Below are positions 50,801 through 60,712 of a stretch of 64,000 bases of DNA, piece by piece. The notes beneath the pieces are model-generated. The model worked only from the letters and a program-made list of their open reading frames with translations, made no database searches and was not told the origin of the DNA. Source of the stretch: Isotricha intestinalis (taxonomy: Eukaryota; Ciliophora; Litostomatea; Vestibuliferida; Isotrichidae); contig JAJJLU010003483.1 of assembly GCA_023807065.1 (NCBI GenBank), positions 1-64,000 of the forward strand, in the 5' to 3' direction. Each line of letters starts with the position of its first letter. The first letter of the stretch is position 1. Made by a program: the position numbers and the translations under genes.

Positions 50801-53114
50801 AAATTTGTATTTAAATAATGAGATTCTAAACCTAATAAATTTAAACAATTTGGAGTAAAATTTTGAATGAAAAGTCTATCATTTAATAAAACAAAACATT
50901 TATTTCTTAATATTTCTGTATTTCTATTTGGTTTTGTTGATAATTTTAAAAATATCATTGAATTATTATTTTCATCAAAAATTATTCCAATATCAACATA
51001 AGCTGGAACTAAAAATTTTGCACTATTTCTAAATAAAACAAATAATTCTTTTAAATTATTTACTGAATAATTATGATATGTTAAATTTTTTATTTTTGTT
51101 CTTATCATATTTTCATGTTTTTTTCTGATTAAATCTGGTAAAATTATATTCATATTTTTGCCTATTAAATCCAATTCTGAATAACCTAATAAGTGACATA
51201 TTTCTAAAGAAATTTTTTTTATAATTCCAAAAGAATCTCCATATCCATTTATAAGAATAAACTGATAATCTGATTTGGAAATTAAGTAATTTATATTAAA
51301 AAAAGATTCTTTAAATTTCTCATCATTATCTAAATCATTTATTATTATATTTTGATTATCTTTTGGATCATTTAATATTTCTTTTACAAAATTTGCATAC
51401 AAAGTTGTTAATTTTTTTGTATTTAAACCATTAGAAACTAAATTTTTATATTTTTCTTTAATTGTTATTTTCATATCATTAATTTTTACTCCTAAATTTT
51501 TTAAATGATTAATATCTATAGATTCATTTTTATTCAGTAGTAAAGTCCAAAATTGAGAATAAAAAGTTGCAATTTTTTTAATTAAAGTTAAAATTTCTTT
51601 TGTTTGATAAGCAAAAGAAATATGAGTTTGTTCAATTCCCATTTCAATTCCTCTTTCTTCTAAATTTCTTTTTATTCTATAAATAAAAAATTCTTCTGAA
51701 AAACTAAGGTTGTGTATTTCTGTTGCTTTCAATAAAGTTTTATAACTTTTTTGATATTTATGTAATTTTTCCATTTGAAATACTGCATAATTTACTAATA
51801 AAATTGGACTTGCTTTAAATATATTTAAAGATTGTTTATATATATCATCAATATGTTGATATAAAATAAAATCCATATCAGAATTATTATTCATTAAATC
51901 TTTTATATGCTCTATCAATTTTTCTAAATTTTCTACATTTTTTATTGTTTTTATATGACTTAAAAATGATTTATTATATGAATAACTTATTAAATTCATC
52001 ATACTTTTTCTATCTTTATTTTTTAATTCTGTTGCATTTATAAATAATCTAATATTATTATATAATTCTATATCTTTTGTTGTATCTGTTATTGAATGTT
52101 TAAAATTATTAATTTTGACTAAAAAAATTACCACTACAAAAAGCAATGAACTAATAATAAAAATCTCTGTTAAACCTTTAAAAGAATTTTTTTTTATTAA
52201 ATTTCCAAAAAATAGCAAAATACATCCCCAACAATAAATAATATTTAAAACAAATTTTGCAACAATTATTGGATTATTTTTATAATTTTGATATTTTCTT
52301 TCCTTAAAAAAAGCGTAAGAACAAATTATAGAAGTAACTAAAAATCCGAAAATGCAAAAATTTAGAATATCAATAATACAATAAATTTCTAATAAAATTA
52401 TCATAATAGTTTTACAAATCATCATAACACAAGAACCATTAATTACTAAATATTTTGAAACAGAAGAAGAAAATTTATCTGTTTTATGAAATGATAATGA
52501 AAGAAAAATATATACTAATATTATCATTATTATTAAGCAAAAAGAACAAATTGAAACTAAAATTAAATGTTTATCACTCCAACATGAAAATTTTTGACTA
52601 AAATATAAATCAGAATCACATACAATAACAGTTAAAAAAATTTCTAAAAAAATTATATTATTTTTACCTTGTAAAGGTATTATAAAGATTGAACATAAGA
52701 CATTCATTATATAACGTAAAAGAAATAAGAATATTTTTTTATTTTCTATTTTTCTTCCTTTATATGATAATATGATTAAATAGATATAAATTACAAAAAC
52801 AAATAAAATTAAAATACAAAAAAATAAAGTTGAATAAAGAAATAAATTTTGATTATTATCAAAATAATGTAAAAAACGAAAAAATTTAAATAATTTAAGC
52901 ATATATAATAAAAGTTTTGTTTTTTTCCAAATTGGAATTGTCTATAATAATTAAATTTTATATATACTAAGTCATTCATTATTAATCCAAAGTTTTGAAA
53001 AATTTCAATAAATGAAAATAACACATCTATAAATAAATTAGATGAAGACGAGTTATATATATTATAGATAACATTATAATTTGCTTCTTTAACTTTTTTG
53101 AAAATTTCATTCAT
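47899..53114 (-). CDS. Giant PAS-domain polytopic membrane protein (ciliate TMC/PAS type), two exons
   Basis: Exons are 53114..52968 (49 codons, MNEIFKKVKEANYNVIYNIY onward) and 52941..47899, joined over a 26-nt intron, giving 1729 aa. Splicing supplies MNDLTIPIWKKTKLLLYMLK. The N-terminal 330 residues contain about eight membrane helices. A soluble helical region follows, then a PAS fold at about 607-690 (ICHLLGYSELDLIGKNMNII). A long acidic disordered stretch encoded near 50200-50300 precedes at least four more C-terminal helices (for example SFVYFLSLLILLFAPYLV, ICVGIILIVIVSYIF). This order occurs in large ciliate PAS/TmcB-like families. It could sense light, redox or mechanical cues. No kinase or cyclase domain is present. 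Confidence 0.82.
52942..52967 (-). other. 26-nt GT-AG intron in the PAS membrane-protein gene
   Basis: It starts GTATAT and ends ATAG. Its removal joins FGLIMNDL to TIPIWKK in frame with the 1667-codon exon. Confidence 0.85.
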
Positions 53115-53550
53115 CTTTTATATTTACTTTAAAGTTTTTATAATTTTTAAATACAATTTTTTTTGAATAAAAAATAAAAATAAAGATATATAATATTTAT
53201 AAAATAAAAATACTATAAATTGACATATATTTTATAAAAGTTTTCTTTTATATCATTATAATAAAATTATATTAAATGAAAATAAAACATAAACTTTTAT
53301 TCTGAGAATATGAAAATGATTCATTATTGTACAAAGAAAGAATAATTTAATTTTATAAATGAAAGAATAAGCTATTAAATATAAGAATATATAAAATCAA
53401 TAATAATATTAAAAAAATTATAGTTTTTATTGAATATATTAAAAGAGAAAAAAAGAAGACTCATTTTAAATTAAAATAAATTAATATAAAATATAATATT
53501 TTATGGAAAGATTAAATAATACGATAAATAAATATAAAATTATTGTTTGA
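53115..53550. other. Divergent spacer
   Basis: AT-rich region between the PAS gene and PKG-2. No open frame or RNA was seen. Confidence 0.4.
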
Positions 53551-56500
53551 ATGGGAGTATGTTCAATGCAAAATAATTGTTGTAAAAATAAAGAGCAAGT
53601 AATAAGTTTACAATCATTAAGAATAATGAACAAAGAAAACAATGATGAAAGAAAATTATTACAAGGATCAAAATATACAAATATATCAATGAATTCAATT
53701 AATTTAAAATGTTCAAAAAAACAATCAATAACAACAAGACCAAATTCATTGGCAATTCCATATTTAAGAAGATATACAATGGAATATCAAAGTATGTTAA
53801 GTGAATTAAATATTCACTTTTCAAATTTTGGTAAATCTCTTATTCATTATAGAAGATTAGCAAGTGAGAAAAAAGAAAATTATATGGCAATGTATTATGA
53901 AAAAAAAAAGAAACTTGCTAAAAATTTTTTATTCAATGAAGCAATGGGTAAAAATCAAACAGCTAAAATTTTAAGTGATAATAATAAGAATGAAAAAATA
54001 AATCTAATACCAAGTTTTAAATCAGTTGAAAAAAGTAATTCTTCTCAAAAATTAAGATTAAAAGATTTATCAATAAAAGATAAAAAGCAATCATTTTTTA
54101 AAAAAGTAAAAACAGTAAAGGAAAAAGAAGAAGGATTTAAATTAACAATAGAATCAGAATCAAAGAAGAAATATAAAGTAAATGAAACATTATCTCCTCA
54201 ACAAGAAAAATTTATAAAAAGAACATTATTAGATAATAATATAGTAGATTTTGATGAAGATACATTTAATGAATTTATAGTTGGTTTTTTTTCTTTTGAA
54301 GTAGAATCAAATTATATAGTATATAATGAAGATGAAGAAGCAAGAGTTTTTTATATTATTGAAGAAGGCAATATTAAAATTATTATGAAAAATGGAAATA
54401 ATAGTAATGAAGAAGAAAAAAATTGTTTTATTTTATCAAAAGGTGATTTTTTTGGTTTAGAAAGTTTTCAAGAAAATTCTTATCGATATCAAACTGCTAT
54501 TTCTGAAGGAAAAACCCTTTTATTAGGTGTTAGTGGGCAATTCTATAGAAGTGCTTTAATTTATATGGATTTAAAATATACTAATGAAAAAATTAAAATC
54601 ATTCAACATTTGTTTTTTTTTAAATTCATTGAAAAAAAAAAACAAAGTGAATTATGCAAAGCTTTAATTTTACGTCCTTATGATCCTAATTCTATTATTA
54701 TTAATGAAGGAGAATATCCTAATAAAATTTTTATTGTTGAAAATGGAATTATTAGAAAAACAAGGAAATTTAAAAAAATTGATGTTTTAAAAGAATATGA
54801 TATTTTCTGTGATATAAATTTTTTTATGAATATTCCTTCTTATTTTACTTATAGTGCTGCAAATATAGAAATTTATATTTATGAATTATCATATAATCAA
54901 ATAAGAGAAATTTTAGGTAAAAATTGTTTACAAGAAATTAGTTATGAAATTTTCAAACATTCTATTCAAACATCTAATTTAAGTGAAATAATATTTGCAG
55001 CTCAAAAAGAATTATTTGATATATTTAAAATGGTTTATTATGAACCTTCACAAATCATTTTTCCAAAAAAATTAGTATATAATAAAAAATTATGTATAAT
55101 ATTATCAGGTAAATTAATAAATTTGAAAAATAAAAATATTATGATAGAGACAGAAAAAATTTATGGTGAAAGTATAATTAATTCAAAAGAAGATTTAGAA
55201 TCAGATATCATAAGTTTTTCAGAATCACTTTTATTAGAAGCATCATGGGAAGAAATAATAAAATTAAATGATAAGAAATATAATATAAGTAAAAAAATGG
55301 ATTTATTAGAAACAGTAAATCACTTGAAAAAAATACCAATTTTTTCTGCTTTAAAAGAAATGAATTATTTAAAAATATGTAAAAATATAATAAAAGAAAA
55401 TTTTGATAATGAAACAATAATAATAAAAGAAGGAGGAAAAGCTAAAAATTTTTATATAATAAAAAAAGGAAAAGTTAAAGTTACTCAAAATGGAAATTTT
55501 ATTCGTTATTTAGATTGTGGAGGTTGCTTTGGAGAAATTTCTAATTTAACTGGAGAAATAAATTTATTTACTATTGTTTCAATTGGAAATACTGAATGTT
55601 ATGTTATTAAAGGGGAAGAATTTAAAAACATTGATATTCATATTTCTAAAGAAATTAAATTATTATATTTTCTAAATGATATTAATATTGAATTAGAACA
55701 ATTATTCTATGTTAAAAATTTAGGAGGTGGAAAATTTGGAAAAGTATTTTTAGTACATAATAAAAAGCATTTTTATGCAATTAAATATTCTGGTTTAGAT
55801 AAAATAACATTAAAACAAAATATGATAAAATATTTTTTAAATGAAAAAAATATAATGTTAAAAATAGATTATCCCTTTGTAGCAAAATTAGTAAAAACAT
55901 TAAAAGATTCAAAAGGAATATTTTTTTTATTAGAATTTATAAATGGAATATCATTAAAGCAATACATAGAAAATAAAAAAAAGAATGAATTAAAAAAGGA
56001 AAACGAAGTAGCATTTTATGGAGGAATATTATTAAGTACAATAAATTATTTACATAATAAGAAGATAATTCATAGAGATATAAAACCAGGAAATTTAATG
56101 ATAGATAAAACAGGATATTTAAAAATGATAGATTTTGGTTTATCAAAAGAATTAATCGACAAAAATTTAACTAAAACTGTTTGTGGAACTCCTCATTATT
56201 TAGCTCCTGAAGTTATTATGGGAAAAGGATATTCTTTTAGTTCTGATTATTGGAGTGTTGGAATCACTATGTTTGAAATTTTTTATGGTTATTTACCTTT
56301 TGGACAATGTGCTAAAAATACTTTAGATATTTATTATCAAATCCTAAATAAAAAATTATTTCTACCTTATGAACCTAATTTCACTAATATTCATAATTTC
56401 TTCAAAATAATTTTAAGTAAAAATCTCATGCAAAGAGTTTGTAATTTTAATTTGTTGAAATCACATGAAATTTTTAATCAATTTGATTTTGATAAATTAG

Positions 56501-56685
56501 AAAGTTTCTCTATTACAGCTCCTTATATTCCTGGAAATCAAGATCTTATTGTTTTTGATAATAATATTATTAAAAATTGTATTGTTCCTATCACTGAGTA
56601 TATTAATTATTGTGAAAAAGATGAAAATAAAATTATCAATGAACAAATAAAAAAGAATATTGATAATTTTTTATGTGAGTTTTAA
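53551..56685 (+). CDS. Divergent four-CNB protein kinase (PKG-2)
   Basis: The protein is 1044 aa and starts MGVCSMQNNCCKN (Gly2 plus Cys residues, probable lipid anchor). CNB-like folds are at about 220-335, 350-455, 475-575 and 590-700. The AGC-type kinase is at about 718-978: GGGKFGKV, AIK (Lys745), HRDIKPGN (841-848), DFG (861-863), GTPHYLAPE, SSDYWSVGI. It is clearly a paralog of PKG-1 with the same order. The cGMP cassettes are eroded: CNB-1 FFGLESFQENSYRYQT keeps Arg but not the FGE Glu spacing, CNB-2 and CNB-3 have neither Glu nor Arg in place, and CNB-4 FGEISNLTGEINLFT has Glu but no Arg. The catalytic loop Gly replaces the usual Glu of KPEN. Kinase activity is likely; cGMP control is doubtful. 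Confidence 0.9.
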   Translation: MGVCSMQNNCCKNKEQVISLQSLRIMNKENNDERKLLQGSKYTNISMNSINLKCSKKQSITTRPNSLAIPYLRRYTMEYQSMLSELNIHFSNFGKSLIHYRRLASEKKENYMAMYYEKKKKLAKNFLFNEAMGKNQTAKILSDNNKNEKINLIPSFKSVEKSNSSQKLRLKDLSIKDKKQSFFKKVKTVKEKEEGFKLTIESESKKKYKVNETLSPQQEKFIKRTLLDNNIVDFDEDTFNEFIVGFFSFEVESNYIVYNEDEEARVFYIIEEGNIKIIMKNGNNSNEEEKNCFILSKGDFFGLESFQENSYRYQTAISEGKTLLLGVSGQFYRSALIYMDLKYTNEKIKIIQHLFFFKFIEKKKQSELCKALILRPYDPNSIIINEGEYPNKIFIVENGIIRKTRKFKKIDVLKEYDIFCDINFFMNIPSYFTYSAANIEIYIYELSYNQIREILGKNCLQEISYEIFKHSIQTSNLSEIIFAAQKELFDIFKMVYYEPSQIIFPKKLVYNKKLCIILSGKLINLKNKNIMIETEKIYGESIINSKEDLESDIISFSESLLLEASWEEIIKLNDKKYNISKKMDLLETVNHLKKIPIFSALKEMNYLKICKNIIKENFDNETIIIKEGGKAKNFYIIKKGKVKVTQNGNFIRYLDCGGCFGEISNLTGEINLFTIVSIGNTECYVIKGEEFKNIDIHISKEIKLLYFLNDINIELEQLFYVKNLGGGKFGKVFLVHNKKHFYAIKYSGLDKITLKQNMIKYFLNEKNIMLKIDYPFVAKLVKTLKDSKGIFFLLEFINGISLKQYIENKKKNELKKENEVAFYGGILLSTINYLHNKKIIHRDIKPGNLMIDKTGYLKMIDFGLSKELIDKNLTKTVCGTPHYLAPEVIMGKGYSFSSDYWSVGITMFEIFYGYLPFGQCAKNTLDIYYQILNKKLFLPYEPNFTNIHNFFKIILSKNLMQRVCNFNLLKSHEIFNQFDFDKLESFSITAPYIPGNQDLIVFDNNIIKNCIVPITEYINYCEKDENKIINEQIKKNIDNFLCEF

Positions 56686-57183
56686 AACTGTGATTTTGAA
56701 AATAGGTTTTGTTATTAATTCAGTTTTTATTTTTTTAATTGTTTATAAGTTATGTATTTATTTATTGATTGTAAATTATATATTTTTTTCTATATGATTA
56801 TTTGAATATAATTTTTCTATTATTCTAAAAAATTATATAATTTTTAAAAAAATAATATTGCTTATTTTGATAATATTCTCAAAATTTTCTTAAGATTTAT
56901 TTAATTCAAATAAGAATATATAAGAAGTTTAATTTTTTGATATGAAAATATTTCAAAGATAATTCTTAGATTTTAAATTAATATTAAAGAAATAAATATT
57001 TATCTAATTGATATTAATATTTTATTTATTATACCAGAGATTATATTATAATAAATTGATGAATCCGAATGTAAAACAAAAATAAAATTTAAACAAATAA
57101 TATATTTGAATCAAATATAAATTTTATTCATTTCATTTATATATTTACAAAGGTTTAAAATGTAAAAAATAAAAAATAGAAAA
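56686..57183. other. Gene-free gap
   Basis: AT-rich convergent spacer between PKG-2 and the FCP1-like phosphatase. Weak coding-like bits appear near 56940-57090, with many stops. Nothing is assignable. Confidence 0.4.
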
Positions 57184-59337
57184 TTATTTGATTGAAACCT
57201 TCCTTAAAATATCATCTCTATATTTCATTAATAAATTTCTTATATCAATAGTATAATTATTATCAATCATTTCAACAGCAATAGTGACTAAAATTCTTCC
57301 AAGATTAATAAGTGCTTTATCATTAGTATCTTCACCCCAAAAAGAAGAAATTAAAATTCCATTTTCTTTTTGTAATTTAAAATTGTTTGGAATATTATCC
57401 ACAATTATACATTTATTTAAATCTCTTCCGAATTTTTCAATATCTTTTATAATATAATTATTTACTATTGTACAACTTTCTCTATATAATCTATATGAAA
57501 AATATTTTCCTTTTGTAACTTCAATCACATCTAAAATTGGATCAGCATAATTTTTAGTTGATGTTGTAAATATTATTAATTCAAAATAATTTTTTACAGT
57601 GTTTAAAAATTGATACAAATATGGTCTTAATCTTGATATTCCTTCATTTTCTTTACTAAATACAAATGATATTAAAGTTTCATCTAAATCTAAAAATAAT
57701 GATAATGGTTTTATTGGATTTGATTTTAAAGGTACTTTTATTGTTGGAGGACTACTTTTTAAATTTGAATACAACTTTGAACCATTTTCATTTCTTAATT
57801 TTAAAATATTTGAAAGAAAAATTTTATATATATTTTCATGAGAATAATTTGAATAATTATTTATTATTTCTATAATTTTTTGATTTAAAATTTGGTAATT
57901 TTTAACTGATAATATTATTTTTGTAATATTATCATATATTTCATCTGTATTTTTATCTATTTGACTTATATAATATTCTTTATTATTTACTCTGTTTAAT
58001 GTTATATTTCTTAATCTTTTTACCCAAATATTATTTAAAAATTCTTTTTTTATTTTTGATAAAAAATTATTGCATATTAATAAATAATTTTTATTATTAA
58101 TTTGTAACATTGATATTATTAATTTTACATTCGATTCAAAAAATTCTTGTTTGTAACTTAGTTCATAAATAATTATAATTGATATTAATGTTAATATATT
58201 TGATTTTTCTATAATTTTTTTTACTTTTTTATCAATGAAAAATTGAGTTAAATTTCCTTTTAATGAACAATTAAAATAAAAATTTAACCATTCAAAACAA
58301 GTTTTATTTAATAAATAATATTTTTTTTCATAAATAAATTCTTCAATAATTTCAAATTTACCTTCTAAAATAATCAAATCTTCAATATTTACAGATTCTT
58401 CAAAATTTGAATAATTAATTAAACTTTTATTATTACTCATATTTAATTTATTATTATAAAATTTTTCAACAGATTTATTTTTACCATAAGATTTATTAAT
58501 TATTTTTTTACAATTATTAGATTCATTTTTAAATAAGTTAGAATAAGAAATAGGTCTAATTTTTTTCTTAGAAATAATATTATTTGAAGTATTAGATAAA
58601 TTTTTATTTTTTTTTAAATTACCAAAATATTGTTGAAGCATTGAAATATTTTTTTTTTCAAATCTCAAAGTTGTTGAAGTCGTTGATGATATACTTATTC
58701 CTTTATTTTCTTTTACAGTCTCTAAAGTATGAATTGGTAATTTAGGTTGTATTGAATTTGTATTTATACTATTTCTTTTTTTTGTTATTTTAATTTTATT
58801 TTGAGAATTTGATTTATTTTCTATTTCTTCTTTTTTTTCGATTTTCTCTTTTTTCTCCCATTCTAATTTTTTAGTAATTATTTGTTTTGTTTTATCATCT
58901 ATTATATTTAATTTATTTGAACGAATTTTTCTTTCAGTTAACCATGTATTATTTACAATATCTGAAATTTTGTTGTGAAAACTTTCACTTTTTATATTGT
59001 TTAAATATGATAAATTTATGTTTGTTAAATTTAAAGTTCCTTTTATTTTTATTTTATTTGGAGAAAATTTTAAAGGCTCTTTCATTTTAGTATCACTTGC
59101 ACTTTTTAAGAGAATATTAATATTATTTTTTGTTAATAATTTTGTACTTTTCTCGTTTTCTATTTTTTGAAATGGAGAATAGTTAATTATTTTTTCTTTT
59201 GTTTTAATTTGATTTATTGAAATATTTGGTATTTTTGTCAACAAAGTATATTTTTGACTATTTGGTTGAATTTTTATTAATTTACTAATTTTCCCTTGTA
59301 AATTTTTGGTCTCCATAATTAATTTTAATATACACAA
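57184..59337 (-). CDS. FCP1/NIF-type (HAD) phosphatase
   Basis: The protein is 717 aa. The C-terminal domain, about 540-710, has the DxDxT catalytic motif LFLDLDETLIS, then SRLRPYLYQFLNTV, ELIIFTTSTKNYADPILDVI, KYFSYRLYRESC, CIIVDNIPNNF and SFWGEDTNDKALINL, as in CTD small phosphatases/Dullard (NIF). The N-terminal 540 residues are Lys/Asn/Ser-rich, with a helical middle (about 310-500). This family removes phosphate from RNA polymerase II CTD or SMAD/lipin-type substrates. Ciliates carry many such proteins with long N-terminal extensions. Met8 (59316, METKNLQGK) is an alternative start. It is divergent from DRG1 across about 125 bp. Confidence 0.87.
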   Translation of the reverse strand: MCILKLIMETKNLQGKISKLIKIQPNSQKYTLLTKIPNISINQIKTKEKIINYSPFQKIENEKSTKLLTKNNINILLKSASDTKMKEPLKFSPNKIKIKGTLNLTNINLSYLNNIKSESFHNKISDIVNNTWLTERKIRSNKLNIIDDKTKQIITKKLEWEKKEKIEKKEEIENKSNSQNKIKITKKRNSINTNSIQPKLPIHTLETVKENKGISISSTTSTTLRFEKKNISMLQQYFGNLKKNKNLSNTSNNIISKKKIRPISYSNLFKNESNNCKKIINKSYGKNKSVEKFYNNKLNMSNNKSLINYSNFEESVNIEDLIILEGKFEIIEEFIYEKKYYLLNKTCFEWLNFYFNCSLKGNLTQFFIDKKVKKIIEKSNILTLISIIIIYELSYKQEFFESNVKLIISMLQINNKNYLLICNNFLSKIKKEFLNNIWVKRLRNITLNRVNNKEYYISQIDKNTDEIYDNITKIILSVKNYQILNQKIIEIINNYSNYSHENIYKIFLSNILKLRNENGSKLYSNLKSSPPTIKVPLKSNPIKPLSLFLDLDETLISFVFSKENEGISRLRPYLYQFLNTVKNYFELIIFTTSTKNYADPILDVIEVTKGKYFSYRLYRESCTIVNNYIIKDIEKFGRDLNKCIIVDNIPNNFKLQKENGILISSFWGEDTNDKALINLGRILVTIAVEMIDNNYTIDIRNLLMKYRDDILRKVSIK

Positions 59338-59462
59338 TCCAAAATAAAAAAGTAAAAATTATTATAATAAAAAAACAAATAAAACACGAAGTAAAAAAAA
59401 AATAAAAAATCTTTGAAAAAAAAATTTAAATGAAAAAAAAAATAAAAAAACTATCTTAAAAA

Positions 59463-60608
59463 ATGAAAGACAAAGAAAAAGAAAAGCAATCAGGTTCCAC
59501 AGCAATAACTCAAAAGATATTAGAAATAGAAGCAGAAATGGCAAGAACACAAAAGAACAAAGCAACAGAAGGTCACTTAGGTTTATTGAAAGCAAAATTA
59601 GCTAAATTACGTAGAGAGCAAGTAGAAAGTGTAATGCGTTCAGGAGGAAGCAAAGGAGAAGGATTTGATGTAATAAAAAGCGGTGATGCTCGTATTGGTT
59701 TAATTGGTTTTCCTTCAGTTGGTAAAAGTACACTCTTATGTAAATTAACTGATACTTTCTCAGAAATTCAAGAAAGAGAATTTACTACTTTAACTTGTAT
59801 TCCTGGTGTTATTAAATATAGAGGAAGTAAATTACAATTATTAGATTTACCTGGAATTATTGAAGGGGCTAAAGATGGAAAAGGTAAAGGAAGACAAGTT
59901 ATTGGTGTTGCTAGAACTTGTAATTTAATTTTAGTTGTTTTAGATGCAGTGAAACCACTTTCACATAAAAGAATTATTGAAAATGAATTAGAAGGTGTTG
60001 GTATTAGATTAAATAGAAAAAAACCTGATATTCAAATTAAAACAAGTAATAAAGGAGGTGGAATTTTTATTAATAGAGGATTAAATGCTGATATTAGAAT
60101 GAGTGATGAAACTATAACAAGTATAATGAAAGAATATAAAATAAATAATGCTGAAGTGGTTTTAAAAGGGAAATGTTCAGTTGATGATTTAATAGATGTA
60201 ATAGAAGGTAATAGAGTTTATATTCCTGCATTATATATAATTAATAAAATAGATCAAATAACAATAGAAGAATTAGATTTATTAGATCAAATTCCAAATT
60301 ATGTTTTAATTTCTGCTCATTTAGGTTGGAATTTAGATGAGTTACTTGAGAGAATTTGGGAAAAATTAGATTTATTGAGAATTTACACTAAACCTAAAGG
60401 ACAAGTTCCTGATTATGAAGCCCCTGTTATTCTACAAAGAAATAAAAGAACTGTCACTGATTTCTGTATGAAAATTCATAGAGCTTTAGTTAATGATTTA
60501 AAATACGCTATTGTTTGGGGAAGTAGTGTTAAACATCAACCTATGAAAGTTGGGAAGGAACATATTTTAAATGATGAAGATGTTATTCAGTTAGTTAAGA
60601 AACTTTAA
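59463..60608 (+). CDS. DRG1: DRG1-type developmentally regulated GTP-binding protein
   Basis: The protein is 381 aa. The N-terminal helix ([20 protein letters not shown]) is typical of DRGs. The GTPase has the P-loop [35 protein letters not shown] and NKID (NKIDQIT). The C-terminal TGS domain follows ([29 protein letters not shown]). The sequence [20 protein letters not shown] and the KPKGQ motif favour DRG1 over DRG2. It acts with DFRP1-type partners in translation. The long T-rich open frame upstream on the minus strand is a shadow. Single exon, ATG in an A-rich context. Confidence 0.95.
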   Translation: MKDKEKEKQSGSTAITQKILEIEAEMARTQKNKATEGHLGLLKAKLAKLRREQVESVMRSGGSKGEGFDVIKSGDARIGLIGFPSVGKSTLLCKLTDTFSEIQEREFTTLTCIPGVIKYRGSKLQLLDLPGIIEGAKDGKGKGRQVIGVARTCNLILVVLDAVKPLSHKRIIENELEGVGIRLNRKKPDIQIKTSNKGGGIFINRGLNADIRMSDETITSIMKEYKINNAEVVLKGKCSVDDLIDVIEGNRVYIPALYIINKIDQITIEELDLLDQIPNYVLISAHLGWNLDELLERIWEKLDLLRIYTKPKGQVPDYEAPVILQRNKRTVTDFCMKIHRALVNDLKYAIVWGSSVKHQPMKVGKEHILNDEDVIQLVKKL

Positions 60609-60712
60609 TTATTTTACAATTTTTTTATTGTAATATTTTTTATAAGCTTTAAATTTTTTTATTTTATAATATATTTTGTGAATAGAGAATAATTTTATAT
60701 AAAAATAATAGA

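Noticed and set aside
54000..56685. PKG-2 as a pseudokinase
   Set aside because: Lys745, HRD Asp and DFG Asp are all intact; only the regulatory cassettes are eroded.
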